DNA of 64,000 nucleotides from Bathymodiolus brooksi (Eukaryota; Mollusca; Bivalvia; Mytilida; Modiolidae), in assembly GCA_963680875.1 (NCBI GenBank), contig OY804583.1:36073331-36137330 (forward strand), given 5' to 3'. Positions 34,999 to 46,498 of the stretch are shown here, piece after piece. A model generated the notes under the pieces. The model was not told the origin of the DNA and ran no database searches. It saw nothing but the letters and a program-made list of their open reading frames with translations. Made by a program: the position numbers and the translations under genes. The first letter of the stretch is position 1; each line of letters opens with the position of its first letter.

Positions 34999-36257
34999 TA
35001 AATGTATGTACATTTTAATTAAGTAAGAATATCAATTGTACTTTACGGTGTAAATAACCCTAATTGCCAACATTTGGTTTTTAGAGGTGATTTTTTTATT
35101 TGCATATATAGTAGGCCTATCACACCAAATATAGAAAAAAAACTGTTTAAGTAGATCAATAATCGTACATAACAATAACTTCAACATAAATACATACTAT
35201 TATCTACTCTCTCTATGTTTATAAACCTTCATTTTCGCAATCTAATTTTTCCTTCGATCTCAACTTGACCGACAAATTTCAAACATGGCGGTAATCGCCT
35301 CGTTAATCACAACTGATCAGATATTATCTACAAAGTAATTGAAGACCATTCGGGTTATTTTACATGATGGCAGCTCTGGTAGACATGTAACCACTAACAG
35401 TAATAGCCTGATTATAATTTGAAACAATAAACTTCGTATGTAAATAGTTTTATAAACCGTGTGATGTCATGTGAGAAATCTCTACGGAAAGCCGTTCCTG
35501 CCAAAAACAAGTAAAGACATATGTACCACAATGAATATAATTTGAAGTAACACTGTACACATATCTTCACTTGTGCATACTGAAACATATGAATTAAACA
35601 TCTCAAGTTCAACTACCCATCGCGTCATAATTTTGAAACACAACTTATAAGTCCAACTACCCTTCTGGTCAGAATAATGAATACAACTTACAGGTAGTTG
35701 ATTTTGATAATTTAAGTGTTTTTTTATTTGCGTTGAAAGTTAATATATACCTTACGTTGAAGTGTAATACGGTCGTCACCATGACTTGGCTACCTGTTAC
35801 TGGTATATACGTGTATCAGTGCCACACATGACCACGGATATATTCAGTTTGTCATCATCAGATTTCTGTCTATTATCACCGGATTTGTAACAAGAATAGC
35901 AAGATGGGTGACAACCCCCCTTTATCTTCGTAATGCGACCAAAAGAATATGTTCTGGGATTGTCCACTCCTTTTGAAATATCTTAGGGGTGAAGACAAAT
36001 GTGTCTGGTTTGTAAAATGCCAGATTCCAAGTTAAGACAGCTTTCAATCATTGCTATGCATCTTTACCTTTGCTGAGATGGAATTACTGTCACGTATGGA
36101 TGCCGCCATTAATAACATGGATTCAACCGTTACCTGACCCCTCTAACAGCAACACAATCCGAGGGATCACAAGTACCAAACTACAACAATAACAACTTTG
36201 CAAAGCATCAGTTAACCAATGTTGCTATCTAGTTTGAATCCTTTGGGCCAAGTGTTT
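34999..36257. other. Non-coding DNA with part of R1
   Basis: The stretch 34999-35404 has no match to the other R1 copies. Stretch 35405-35700 belongs to R1. From 35701 to 36257 nothing could be assigned. No gene is visible. Confidence 0.4.
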
Positions 36258-36360
36258 TTCGTGGTTTGGTATTAAACGCCACTTTCAACAATATGTCAGT
36301 TATAGCGGTGCGGTCAGTTTTATTGATGGAGGAAACCCCCAACCTGCAGGAAGCCACTGA
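36258..36360 (-). mobile_element. SINE fragment (tail half)
   Basis: TATTAAACGCCACTTTCAAC and the following GGTCAGTTTTATTGATGGAG match the tail half of the SINE, with more divergence than in the full copies. The head is missing. Confidence 0.7.
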
Positions 36361-36639
36361 CACAGGTTATCTTATAATGTAGTATCGAATACTTTTCACC
36401 TTGACTATTAGCATAATCCGACCTCATGCATATGAAGTTGCAAATTAAATTTCCATACCATCACCACCATCACGGTTCAAATAGTTTTAGAGGAGATTGA
36501 GATATGAAAAAGTTGGTAGCACACGGCTAATGAACGCTAATGGTGGACAATAGGTCAAATATATTACGAGTAGAATTACAATCAATTTCCAATTCGTACA
36601 TTTGTTTTGTATCTGATGTCATATAGCCGTAGGTTCAAT

Positions 36640-36987
36640 AGTCATGAAGGTCCGTCACCAAAACAAAAGTTATCTCACAAAAACAAAGGTGGTTACTGAC
36701 GGACTAATGGTATCTTTATGTTTTTTTTTAAATATATTATGTACAATGTTGAAGAATATAACATTCTGTATAATAGTTCCTGAGTTATATGTGAGGGTTG
36801 ACATTTTACTCACATGTAGAAAGCACTTGTAAACAAGCATGACTGTATTATCTCACTAAGAGGGGAGGATTGTTCCCATACAACTTGATTAAACGCGCCA
36901 TTTGTTATTGAGGTGCCTGTGTCTAGCCAGGAAAGTGCGTTGTCGATATTTGTGTGTTAATGGTGTCGATTTTGACTCTTTCCACGA
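36640..36987. repeat. Dispersed repeat R2, copy 2 (empty site, single 62-bp unit)
   Basis: This is homologous to 24690-25330 but without the SINE and with only one partial copy of the 62-bp unit (GTCGATTTTGACTCTTTCCA). It therefore shows R2 before SINE insertion and before array growth. It stops where the LINE fragment at 36988 begins. Confidence 0.75.
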
Positions 36988-38160
36988 AGATTACCTAAAG
37001 CATGAATAAAATGGGTAAATTAATATAAGGAAATTGACTTGGGGAAATTTGAGGAAATTTGAAAAAAAAGCATACCTTAAATAAAAGATTTCTGAGTTTC
37101 AATGGAAATCAATCCATAACATAGTATATACAGAATGTAGATTAAACAGAATGGGATTATCTCAGGTTAAAGGTTATTGTTATTTTTGTAAAACTCATCT
37201 TGAACCACAATAACAACGTTTATTTTATAGTTGTTTATTAACATTTCCTGTTATTCAAGATATTCAACTTTTCATTTTTGAGGTAAATAATGTAACATTT
37301 AACGAAAAACCAGTATGATTGTAGATTAAGGTAAGGGTACAGAAAAGGGGGTAATTTTGGGAAATATACTAATATATATGTCGCCAAATGGACAATTTTG
37401 GTTGTTGTCATTTGCATATTAATTTAATTAACAGCAAACAAATTAAAAAAGTGAAGGCATTCTCTTGAGTCAAAGAGAACTAGCCGCTCCGCTCCTGGAA
37501 AAAGTGCTCTGTCAAGTGCAAAAAATATTGTTTGCATGTTTGACAAGTGTTTTTTCTAGATTCTGAACTCTCGATGGAAGGAAAAATGTACTAGACAGGT
37601 AGCATGTGTATGGTACTTTATAAATACATCTACTCTGAACTGTCGATGGAGGAAAAAATGTACTAGACAGGTAGCATGTGTATGGTACTTCATAAATACA
37701 TCTACTCTGAACTGTCGATTGTAGAAAAAATGTACTAGACAGGTAGCATGTGTATGGTACTTCATAAATACATCTACTCTGAACTGTCGATTGTAGAAAA
37801 TATGTACTAGACAGGTAGCATGTGTATGGTACTTCATAAATACATCTACTCTGAACTGTCGATGGAGGACAAAATGTACTAGACAGGTAGCATGTGTATG
37901 GTACTTCATAAATACATCTACTCTGAACTGTCGATGGAGGACAAAATGTACTAGACAGGTAGCATGTGTATGGTACTTCATAAATACATCTACTCTGAAC
38001 TGTCGATGGAGGAAAAAATGTACTAGACAGGTAGCATGTGTATTGTACTTCATAAATACATCTACTCTGAACTGTCGATGGAAGAAAAAATGTACTAGAC
38101 AGGTAGCATGTGTATGGTACTTCATAAATACATATTTTGGTTGTTGTCAGTTTCATTGCA
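36988..38160 (+). mobile_element. L1/Tx1-like LINE 3' end, copy 1
   Basis: From ATTACCTAAAGCATGAATAA onward this matches copies at 39790, 42310 and 50380. The coding part, clearest in copy 3, is the reverse-transcriptase C-terminal region with a zf-RVT-like pattern (ISEFQWKSIHNIVY, then F-C-K-T-H). After about 37440 the non-coding 3' portion follows, in which a 72-bp unit has expanded (37556-38130). It is 5'-truncated and broken by stops. Confidence 0.65.
37556..38130. repeat. 72-bp tandem repeat, 8 copies, in LINE 3' region
   Basis: The unit ATCTACTCTGAACTGTCGAT, GGAGGAAAAAATGTACTAGA, CAGGTAGCATGTGTATGGTA, CTTCATAAATAC is repeated eight times, nearly identical. Single-copy counterparts exist at about 40440-40530 and 42990-43070. 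Because 72 is a multiple of 3, two long overlapping minus-strand frames of 214 and 189 residues remain open across the array. They have no start context or homolog that would make them genes. Confidence 0.95.
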
Positions 38161-38979
38161 TGTCAATGGGGTTTGCAATTAATGTTTGGCAAAAGTGACA
38201 CCCCCACCCACTCAATTAAAAAAGCAACATACAAAGGTGATTACATTCGCTTTATTTACAGATAATATTCAACACGAGTTTTTTCTAACAAAATCTCCTC
38301 TGAACTGTCCGTCGAGAATAAAAAATAATATACAGATATCATGTGTATCGCACTTGATGTCCCTATTTTGATTGTTGTTAGTTGCATAGCTCTTCAACGG
38401 GGTATGCAAGTATGCAAGTAATATTTCGCTTGCGGAATAGCAACCTCTCGCCCCCCAACGCATGAAAAACATAAATATTATCCTTGTGTGGTTTAAATAC
38501 AAACTAACTGTATTACATGTAAACTATATGATTCGATAAAAGCCTTTAACTGGAACAGGAAAAAATACACACCTGAGTGATATTGTATTTTTAAAAAAAA
38601 GTCGTGAACGTGATGTACAGGCATGGAAAAATGTCAAGGTGTATTTTAAATGCATTTGAAACAGGTCACAATTTGATATCAATTCGCTTGTATTTCATTT
38701 TGACGATTTTAATTACGAAAAACGGACCACAACCATCGTTTTTTAATGATTGCAATTTTAACTCAGCTGTTATAGGAGATGTAAGCGGCACATCATCATA
38801 ATTGTTGTCATAACCTATGATAAAATGAAAACAAAGAAAGAGCACACTGTCGGAACAGTTCTAACATTCATTAGAAATATATAAGTTTTATATAATATTA
38901 TGCATTCTGGTAATGAAACATGGAGTGCATTGGACAAATACTGAATAACAAAGTTTGTCAAATACACTGGGAATTTACT

Positions 38980-39246
38980 TTGATTGATTTTATTTATTTT
39001 CTTTAACGCCATCTTTAGCAATATTTCAGCTATATCATGGCGACCAGTTTTAGTGGTGGAAGAAACCACAGTACCCGGAGAGAACCACCGACCATGGGCA
39101 AACAACTGGTAAGCTTGATCACTTGCGGCTACCAGTCGAGTACACCCTTTTTTGTATTATACAAAACCGGGTGCGAACCACGCCGTATTGGTGATAAACT
39201 TGTATGAGTTATCCAACTACCTAACTCATTGAGCCATCGGGGACCT
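38980..39246 (-). mobile_element. SINE in duplicated unit 1
   Basis: The full-length SINE has its tail at the left and its tRNA-like head at the right (CTAACTCATTGAGCCATCGG). It lies at the same point of the duplicated unit as the SINE at 41418-41696, so it was inserted before the duplication. Confidence 0.85.
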
Positions 39247-39289
39247 CAATAAACTGGGGAAGATGTCTTTTCGTGCAAATGTTTAAATG

Positions 39290-40560
39290 TTAAAAGGGTT
39301 GAAATTGGATGGCATTACATAATTGTATTTGAATGTACTGCAATCGTTCAGCGAATTCCACACCAAATCTTACGAAAATTCATTGCAGGATATTCTTGAT
39401 ACACTTATTTTGTAATGAAAATATCACATTTTGTGGTAAATCTCTATTCTTCAAGTCATTTTTATTAAGTGGATTCTAACTATAAGAGATGTATGAGACG
39501 AGGAAATTCTTAATTTTAAAGACAATATTCAGATATACAATTCCTTTTTACTTGATAAAATAAAATGTATCGCTGAATACTATCAAATTAAAGCAGCTAT
39601 ATCAAATGCATTTATCTCCATAATTAAAACTCGAAAAATAAAACTAGTTGATGTATCTTTGTTATCAAATTGTAATAATTTTATTAAGCCTAAAACAAAA
39701 ATAAAATAGGTAAATAAATATGATAAGGAAATTTTAAAAAAATTGGAAAACCCAAAAATCTGAAAACAAAATGTATACAGAAGATTCTTAATCCATATTT
39801 ATTACCTAAAGCATAAATAAAATGGGTAAATTAATATGATAAGAAATTAGCAGGGGGAAATTTGGGAAAATTTGAAAAACAAACATACCTTAAATATAAG
39901 ATTTCTGAGTTTCAATGAAAATCAATCCATGACATAGTATATTCTGAATGTAGATTAAACAGAATGGGATTATCTCAGGTTCAAGGTTGTTGTTATTTTT
40001 GCAAAACTAATCTTGAAACACATCAACAACGTTTATTTCATAGTTGTAAAATAACATTTCCTGTTATTCAATATATTCAAACTTACTTTTTGAGGTAAAT
40101 AATGTAACATTGGCGAAAAACCAGTATGAGTTAGGGGTATAGACAAGAGGGGAATTTTTGAAAATATACTTATATATGTCGCCATATGGACAATTTTGGT
40201 TGTAGTCATTTGCATATTAATTTAATTAACAGCAAAATAATTAGATTCCGAACGCCCGTCAATGGGGTTCGTAATTACTATTTCGCATGTCCAATAGCGA
40301 CTTCTCTCCAACCTATGAACAGAAGGACCATCGCAAAGACAAAAACGACTTTACAGTTATAGCCTTAAATGGTAAAACAACAACAAACAAATTAAACAAG
40401 TGAAAATGTGCTCTGTCAAGAACAAACCTTATTGTTTGCATGTTTGACAGAAAATACCTTCTGTCGATCTAGAAACAAATGTACTTCACAGGTAGCATGT
40501 GTATCGTACTTCATAAATACCTATTTTGGTTGTTGTCAGTTTCATAGCCCGTCAATGGGG
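39290..40560 (+). pseudogene. L1/Tx1-like LINE fragment, copy 2
   Basis: It contains the same ORF2 C-terminal segment as copy 3 (see 41720-43130), with more stops and deletions. Near 39340-39660 lie remnants of the reverse-transcriptase connection region, and near 39880-40110 the zf-RVT-like part. From about 40440 it has one copy of the 72-bp unit that is amplified at 37556-38130. Confidence 0.6.
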
Positions 40561-41417
40561 TTTGCAATTAATATTTCGCAATAGTAACACCCCCCCCCCC
40601 CCCCCACCCATCCACCCAACCAAAAAAAGAAAGACACGTGTGAAAATCAGATATATCCTGATGTAGTGAATCAAATTAAAAAAGTGATTACATTCTCTTT
40701 ATTGACAGATAATATTTAACACGAGTTTTTGCTAGCCACATCTCCTCTGAACTGTCGGTCGAGAAAAAAAATACAGATATCATGTGTATCGTACTTGATA
40801 TCCCTATTGTGATTGTTGTCAGTTGCATAGGTCTTCGACCGGGTATGCAAGTATGCAAGTAATATTCTGCTTGCACAATAGTGACCTCCCCTCCACCCCC
40901 AACGTGTGAAAAACATAAATATCCTTGTGTGGTTCAAATACGAACTAACTGTATTACATGTAAACTGTATGATTCTGTTTGATAAAGGCCTTTAAATGGA
41001 ACAGGTAAAAATACACACGTGAGAAAATTTGTATTTTAATAAAAAAAATCGTATGCTTCACGTACAATGCTGGAAGAATGTCAAGGTGTATCTTAAATGT
41101 CACAATTTGATATCAGTTATTTCGCTTGTATTTCATTTTGACGATTTTAATTACGGAAAACGAACCGCAACCAACGTTTTTTAATAATTGCAATTTTAAC
41201 TCAGCTGTTAGGAGATGTAAGCGGCACATCATCATAATTGTTTTCATAACCTACAATAAAATGAAAACAAAGAAAGGTCACACTGTCGGAACAGTTCCTA
41301 AATGCACTAGAAATACATCAGTTTTATATAATATTATGCATTCTGGTAATGAAACATGGAGTGCATTGGGCAAATGCTGGTAAAGAAAAAGTTTATCAAA
41401 TATACTTGGGATTTTAT

Positions 41418-41696
41418 TTGATTGATTTGATTTATTTTGCTTAACGCCACTTTCAGCAATATTTCAGCTATATCATGGCGATCAGTTTTAGTGGTGGCAG
41501 AAGCCGTATAGCACCCGGAGAGAACCACCGACCATAGGCAAGCAACTGGTAAACTTTATCACTTGCGGCTGAGAGTCGAGTGCACCTTTTTTTGTAATTT
41601 ACAAAGCCAGGTGCTAACCCACGCCGTATTGGTGATAGGCTTGCATGAGCTGTTAGGTAATCCAACTACCTAACTCACTGAACCATCGGGCCCTCA
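41418..41696 (-). mobile_element. SINE in duplicated unit 2
   Basis: This is the paralogue of the SINE at 38980-39246 by segmental duplication. Head and tail are both present. Small differences between the two (for example the spelling of the centre near 41508) accumulated after the duplication. Confidence 0.85.
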
Positions 41697-41719
41697 ATAC
41701 ATTCGGGAAGTTTTTTTCT

Positions 41720-43130
41720 TGTGCAAATGTTTGAATATAAAAAGAGTTAAAATTGGATGGCATACCATAATTTTATTTGAATGCACTTTAATCATGTAGC
41801 AAATTCTGCCCCAAATTTACCACAGATACACCTATTTTTTAATGAAAATATAAAATTTTATGGTAAATCTCATTTCTTCAAATCGTTTTTATCAAGTGGA
41901 CTGTTAACTATAAGAGATGCTTGGGATGAGGAAATTCGTAATTTTAAAGACAGTATTCAGATATACAATTCCTTGTTCCCTGATAATTGAAACTGTATCG
42001 CTGAATACTCTCAAATTAAAGCAGCAGTACCGAGTACATTTTTCTCCATAACTAAAGCTCGAAAAATAAAACTAGTTGATGTATCTTTGTTATCAAATTG
42101 TAATAATTTTATTAAGCCTAAAGCAAAAATAAAATGGGTAAATGAATATGATAAGGAAATTTAAAAAAAATTGGAAAATTTGTTCAGAATTAAAACTCGA
42201 AAAATGAAACTAGTTGATATATCTCTGTTATCAAATTGTAATAATTTCAATAAACCAAAAGATCTGAAAACGAAATGAATACAGATGATTCTCCATCCAC
42301 ATGTAATCCCCAAAGAATGGATTAAATGCGTAAATTAATATGATAAGGCAATTAACTGGTGAATATTTGGGAAAATTTTGAAAAAAAAGCATACCTTAAA
42401 TATAAGATTTCTGAGTTTCAATGGAAATCAATCCATAACATAGTATATAATGCATGTAGATTAACCAGAATGGGATTATCTCGGGGTTTTTTTCATTTTT
42501 GTAAAACGCATCTTGTAGCACAACAACAACGTTGTCAAATATTATTTCCTGTTTTTCAATATATTCAAACTTTAATTTTTGAGATAAATAATGTAACATT
42601 TGACCAGTATGATTTTAGGCTAAGGAAAGGGTACAGAAAAAAGGGGGGGGGGGTAATTTTTGGAAATTTTCTTATATATGTCGCCATATGGACAATATTG
42701 GTTGTAGTAATTTGCACATTAATTTAATTTAAAAGCAACCTAATTAGATTCCGGACGCCCGTCAATGGGGTTCGTAATTACTATTTCGCATGTCCAATAG
42801 CGACTTCCCTTCAATCTAAAAGCAGGACAATCGCAAAGAAAAAAACCGATTATACAGTTATAACCTTAAATGGTAAAAAACAACAAACTCATGAAAAAAA
42901 GTGAACCACTTTCTCTTTGAGTCAAAGAGAACTAGCCACCGAGGCCTTGAAAATCTGATCTGTCAAGGACAAGCTTTATTGTTTGCATGTTTGACAGAAA
43001 ATAGCTTCTGTCAATCTAGAAAAAAAAATGTACTTGACAGGTAGCATGTGAATCGTACTTCATAAATACCTATTTGGGTTGTTGTCAGTTTCATAGCCCG
43101 TCAATGGAGTTTGCAATTAATATTTCGCAA
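41720..43130 (+). pseudogene. L1/Tx1-like LINE ORF2 C-terminus, copy 3
   Basis: This is the best-preserved copy. At 41781-41990 the plus strand reads LPQIHLFFNENIKFYGKSHF and SGLLTIRDAWDEEI, a pattern seen between reverse transcriptase and the C-terminus of L1/Tx1-type LINEs (imported plate ... I-x-D-x-W-D). At 42359-42727 it reads YLKYKISEFQWKSIHNIVYN and FCKTHLVAQQQ, matching the zf-RVT pattern W-x-x-I...F-C-K-x-H...Q/E. Stops and a deletion lie between the two. The 3' non-coding part runs to about 43130. Clade assignment is tentative. Confidence 0.6.
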
Positions 43131-43303
43131 TAATACATATTTATTTATTTTTGTGAGTGTATGGACAACATTGACAACAGCACCGTGTCATTATACGTCT
43201 GGTATATTTTTTGCTGTCGCGTAACATCTAGAGGGCCACATGAATTTGCATCGCCCCCCTTGTTAATTTAATACATAAAGTCTAGAGCCCACATTCCTCT
43301 CCT

Positions 43304-43400
43304 TGTCAAATGAATACATGTATGCAATGCTTGAGTTCAAGCAAGTGCGGGGTCAAATTAATACATGTATGCAATGCTTGAGTTCAAGCCAGTAAGTAGT
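43304..43400. repeat. Tandem duplication of 48 bp
   Basis: The block GTCAAATTAATACATGTATG, CAATGCTTGAGTTCAAGC occurs twice in a row, with a short GC-richer spacer. It is too short to classify. Confidence 0.8.
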
Positions 43401-43489
43401 TGCTGATAGAATACAATTTGTTCATGCTTACGTAGGGTTTTATGCTAGTGTCCTGCAGCCGATTTCTGATAGATACCAAGTTATTGTAC

Positions 43490-43815
43490 TGAAGCGACTG
43501 TGTCTAGAAATACACAAAAACAGACCCATTGACCGATTTTTCTTGTCTATTGACGTAAAATGACAAACCCATTGACCTATATTTCTCGCCTATTGCATGC
43601 CAACGACAGACGCATTGACCTATTTTTCTCGTCTATTGACGGACATCGACAAGCGCATTGACCTATTTATCTCGTCTATTGACGGACAACGACATACCCA
43701 TTGACTTATTTTTCTCGTCTTTGACGGAAAACGACAGACCCATTGACCTATTTATCTCGTTTATTGACGGACAACGTCAATATGCACTGACCTATTTTTC
43801 TCCCCATTTGGATAA
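43490..43815. repeat. 43-bp minisatellite resembling the 56-bp satellite
   Basis: About seven units of CTATTGACGGACAACGACAG, ACCCATTGACCTATTTTTCT, CGT are visible. The first part is close to TTTACTGACGGACGACAA...CGACAAACCCA of the 56-bp satellite. Confidence 0.85.
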
Positions 43816-44800
43816 AATAGTCCGTTGACTTAGGTGACATAGAGTTTGCTTTCGTACACATTTTCCTGGGTATGACAAGATACACGATCGTTTTCTAGCA
43901 AATTTATTTTCCATTGATGAGGTAAATTGTCGATTTATCGATATACTTCGGTGTCGATTTTTTCTCTCATATTCAACATCTCATGATAAAATATTTCCTG
44001 GGATCGTCGTAAATATACCACACATACTGATTACCTGCGTTAAACTTCAATAAATCAATCAGTATATCTATCAATGATCGTAAAAAATACGTTTAACATG
44101 AAAGCCTCTGGTATCTTTATCCATGAACATGTCTCAATGTATTTCAAAATAAAATAACACGCTTGTATATGATCTACTTTCTTACAAACAAAGAACACAA
44201 AGAACAACAATATTTTCCATATAGAAATACTCACTCACACACATAAACACACAGGCGCACCAACATACACCCCCTCCCCCCAATCTACACCCAAGCGCCC
44301 CACGTACACACAGTCATATTTAACATATACAAAGATGATATATTGTCAATATATCTGTCTTTAGTATTAAATTAGTATTTGCATAGGTAGATGAACAGTT
44401 TTACCGCAAGACAACTGGCATTCCTATGGACACGATTTGTGCCTTCAAAAATACTGTAGGTACACAGAAAGCGAGAACAACAAGATCTTGAGCAAACAGT
44501 TGGACAAAAAATAAAAAAGCAAATGCATGAATGGAAAAAGTATTTAGGGTGGATAAACTGCTCCATTTCGTACTTTACATTCGTCGTACCTTCATGTTGG
44601 AGTATATAATTTAGCCAAAAAAAGATTTATTATAAGAAATGACTATGAATACATATTCTATAAAGACTCTGGGTCCGTAGAGAGGGGGTGTATTTCATAT
44701 TTCCGTTTTGTTATCTATCTATACATTTGGTACTGACACTTAGCTATAAGAAATCATGTAACAACCATGTCTGTAAGTAATTTCACCATTGTGCATAATT
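43816..44800. other. Non-coding DNA, no gene
   Basis: AT-rich sequence with a C/A-rich low-complexity tract near 44230-44310. Nothing else was recognised. Confidence 0.4.
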
Positions 44801-45601
44801 ATATATGCTGTATTCTATTTTCAAAGAATGAACACACGACGTAATCTGCGGAAATGTGATGTATGATAATGAACATCGACTTTGAATGACATAAGCAATT
44901 GATTATTGAGGGGGCATTTAATATTTTAATTTAGTATCTCGTATATCTAGGATATAATATTGATCAAGGCTATTTGTTTTTTGTCTTCTTGCTTTACTAT
45001 TTTATTTTATGAAATTTAAAAATCTTAATTAGATAGAAATAAACTAATTATTATGTTTTACACTTTTATATTAAACTATTTGATTTTTTTCACTTTTGTT
45101 TTCCATTACCTACAATGTTGTGAAAATTCAAAATCTTGTAAAAGTTTGACAAAAATAAAATTATCATAAATAGATGATGTCTATAATAAGTATATTATGT
45201 TACCTTTGTGTTATTCACTGTGAAAACATGTTCGTACCACTCAAATGACTCATAGTAGGGTAGTGAGTGTTTAAAAAGGCCGTTAGTTTTCGAGTTTGGG
45301 TTAATAGTATGACACACGGCTAATTTTTTCATATTTTAACGTAAATATTATTGCAGTTTTTATTTATTTATGTCGTCGTAACCTACCGTGGTCACATTTT
45401 CTTATTCTTTACGTTTTCTGAAGGCACCCTCTAACTGTACATTTTACAACAAAATTTCAACACGAATAAAATGAACATCAAGACATGTAAGTTATCAAAT
45501 CAAAGTGCTTGACACAAAGACAATATGCTAATTATATCATCAAAACTAAAAACGGGTAACTTAACACCTTTTTATTTGTTGTTTTTTTGAAGTTTTCCCG
45601 T

Positions 45602-46490
45602 ATAAGATAAGATAAGATAAGATAAGATAAGTTTTATTTATAGTCGGCATATTTAAATAACAATACAACACAAGCCCTAGTGGACTTTTGACCGACATAC
45701 ACAACACAAAAATAAATAACAGTTAAAAACAACAAAAGCATGCACACAAATTAATAATTTAGATAAAAGCACTCATAGTAGCAAAATACAGCAAATAAGT
45801 TAAAGCACACATATAGCACAGACAAGGTAAGCATGTACAAAAGTAAAAAGGTTAATCAAGCACAGTAATAAATGCTAAAAAAATAAAATAAAATAAAATA
45901 AAGCTGGTGTTACGAACTAAAAGCATGTTATACTGCTAAAAAATAAATAAATATAAATAATATAAAAATTGAAAAGACCTTGATGATATTAATTTTTTTT
46001 ATATGCATTACATTTGCATTCATTTCCATTCCAAGATAATAAAATGTTTTTAAATTGGTTAAAATTGGCAATTTTTCTAAATTCATCAGGTAGGTCATTC
46101 CATAAAACAGCAGCTGTATATTTAAAAGAATTCTTACCATAGGTAGTAGTCTTTACTCTAGGTATCTCTACAATATTAGAATATATAAAACTATATTTAC
46201 TATTTTTTAAAACAACTAAATCATTTAAACATGGTGGTGACAGTTAATACAATATTTTAAAACATTATAATGCCATAGTGCACATTCTCCTTATTTGTAG
46301 AGATGGTACTTTTGCTATATGTAAAAGTTCTTCATATGTGCTATTGTAATCCTCATAGATAAAATGTTACCCTATTTTCAAGCATAGAATAATGTTCCGA
46401 AGGAATTCTAGAATATTTTAAATAGAAGTAAATACATCATTACTTAGTACACCTGTGTACCAAAAATCAATATTTTTAAAGTTATCATTC
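45602..46490 (-). pseudogene. CR1-like LINE ORF2 C-terminal fragment with (TTATC)n tail
   Basis: The minus strand reads YEDYNSTYEELLHIAKVPSL and QIRRMCTMAL, then SPPCLNDLVVLKNSKYSF and SNIVEIPRVKTTTYGKNSF. It ends with YTAAVLWNDLPDEFRKIANF followed by FKNILLSWNGNECKCNAY. This is the well-known tail region after reverse transcriptase in CR1/Jockey-type LINEs, with the W-N-x-L-P motif. The 3' end finishes in a (TTATC)n microsatellite at 45602-45631. It has stops and frame slips. The upstream part may continue past the transposon at 46499-48029. Confidence 0.75.
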
Positions 46491-46498
46491 AATAGGAA

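Larger units (their letters stand above)
32270..35700 (+). repeat. Dispersed repeat R1, copy a (interrupted)
   Basis: Blocks at about 32290-32467, 34491-34998 and 35405-35700 match the continuous copy at 51690-52880 and the copy around 44810-50377. Shared stretches include GTGATGTATGATAAT, TTCACTGTGAAAACATGTTC and TTTGAAGTAACACTGTACAC. A transposon and a SINE separate the first two blocks; about 400 bp of unmatched sequence separates the last two. The nature of R1 is unknown; no coding capacity was seen. Confidence 0.75.
38180..43135 (+). repeat. 2.45-kb tandem duplication (LINE 3' end, SINE, flanks)
   Basis: Landmarks recur with an offset of about 2.44-2.5 kb: ATGTGTATCGCACTTGATGT/ATGTGTATCGTACTTGATAT (38340, 40785), the SINE (38980, 41418), AAATTGGATGGCAT (39302, 41751) and TGTCGCCATATGGACAAT (about 40178, 42679). 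The order LINE 3' end, 3' flank, SINE is kept in each unit. A third, partial unit runs to 43135. Confidence 0.85.

Noticed and set aside
37512..38156. Two overlapping minus-strand frames of 214 and 189 residues made of 24-residue repeats
   Set aside because: They arise from eight copies of a 72-bp unit, and sister LINE copies have one unit and no frame. Kept as an observation, not as a gene.
45928..46140. 70-residue minus-strand frame
   Set aside because: The real LINE coding frame in this stretch is another one (YTAAVLWNDLPDEFRKIANF); this frame is its shifted shadow.
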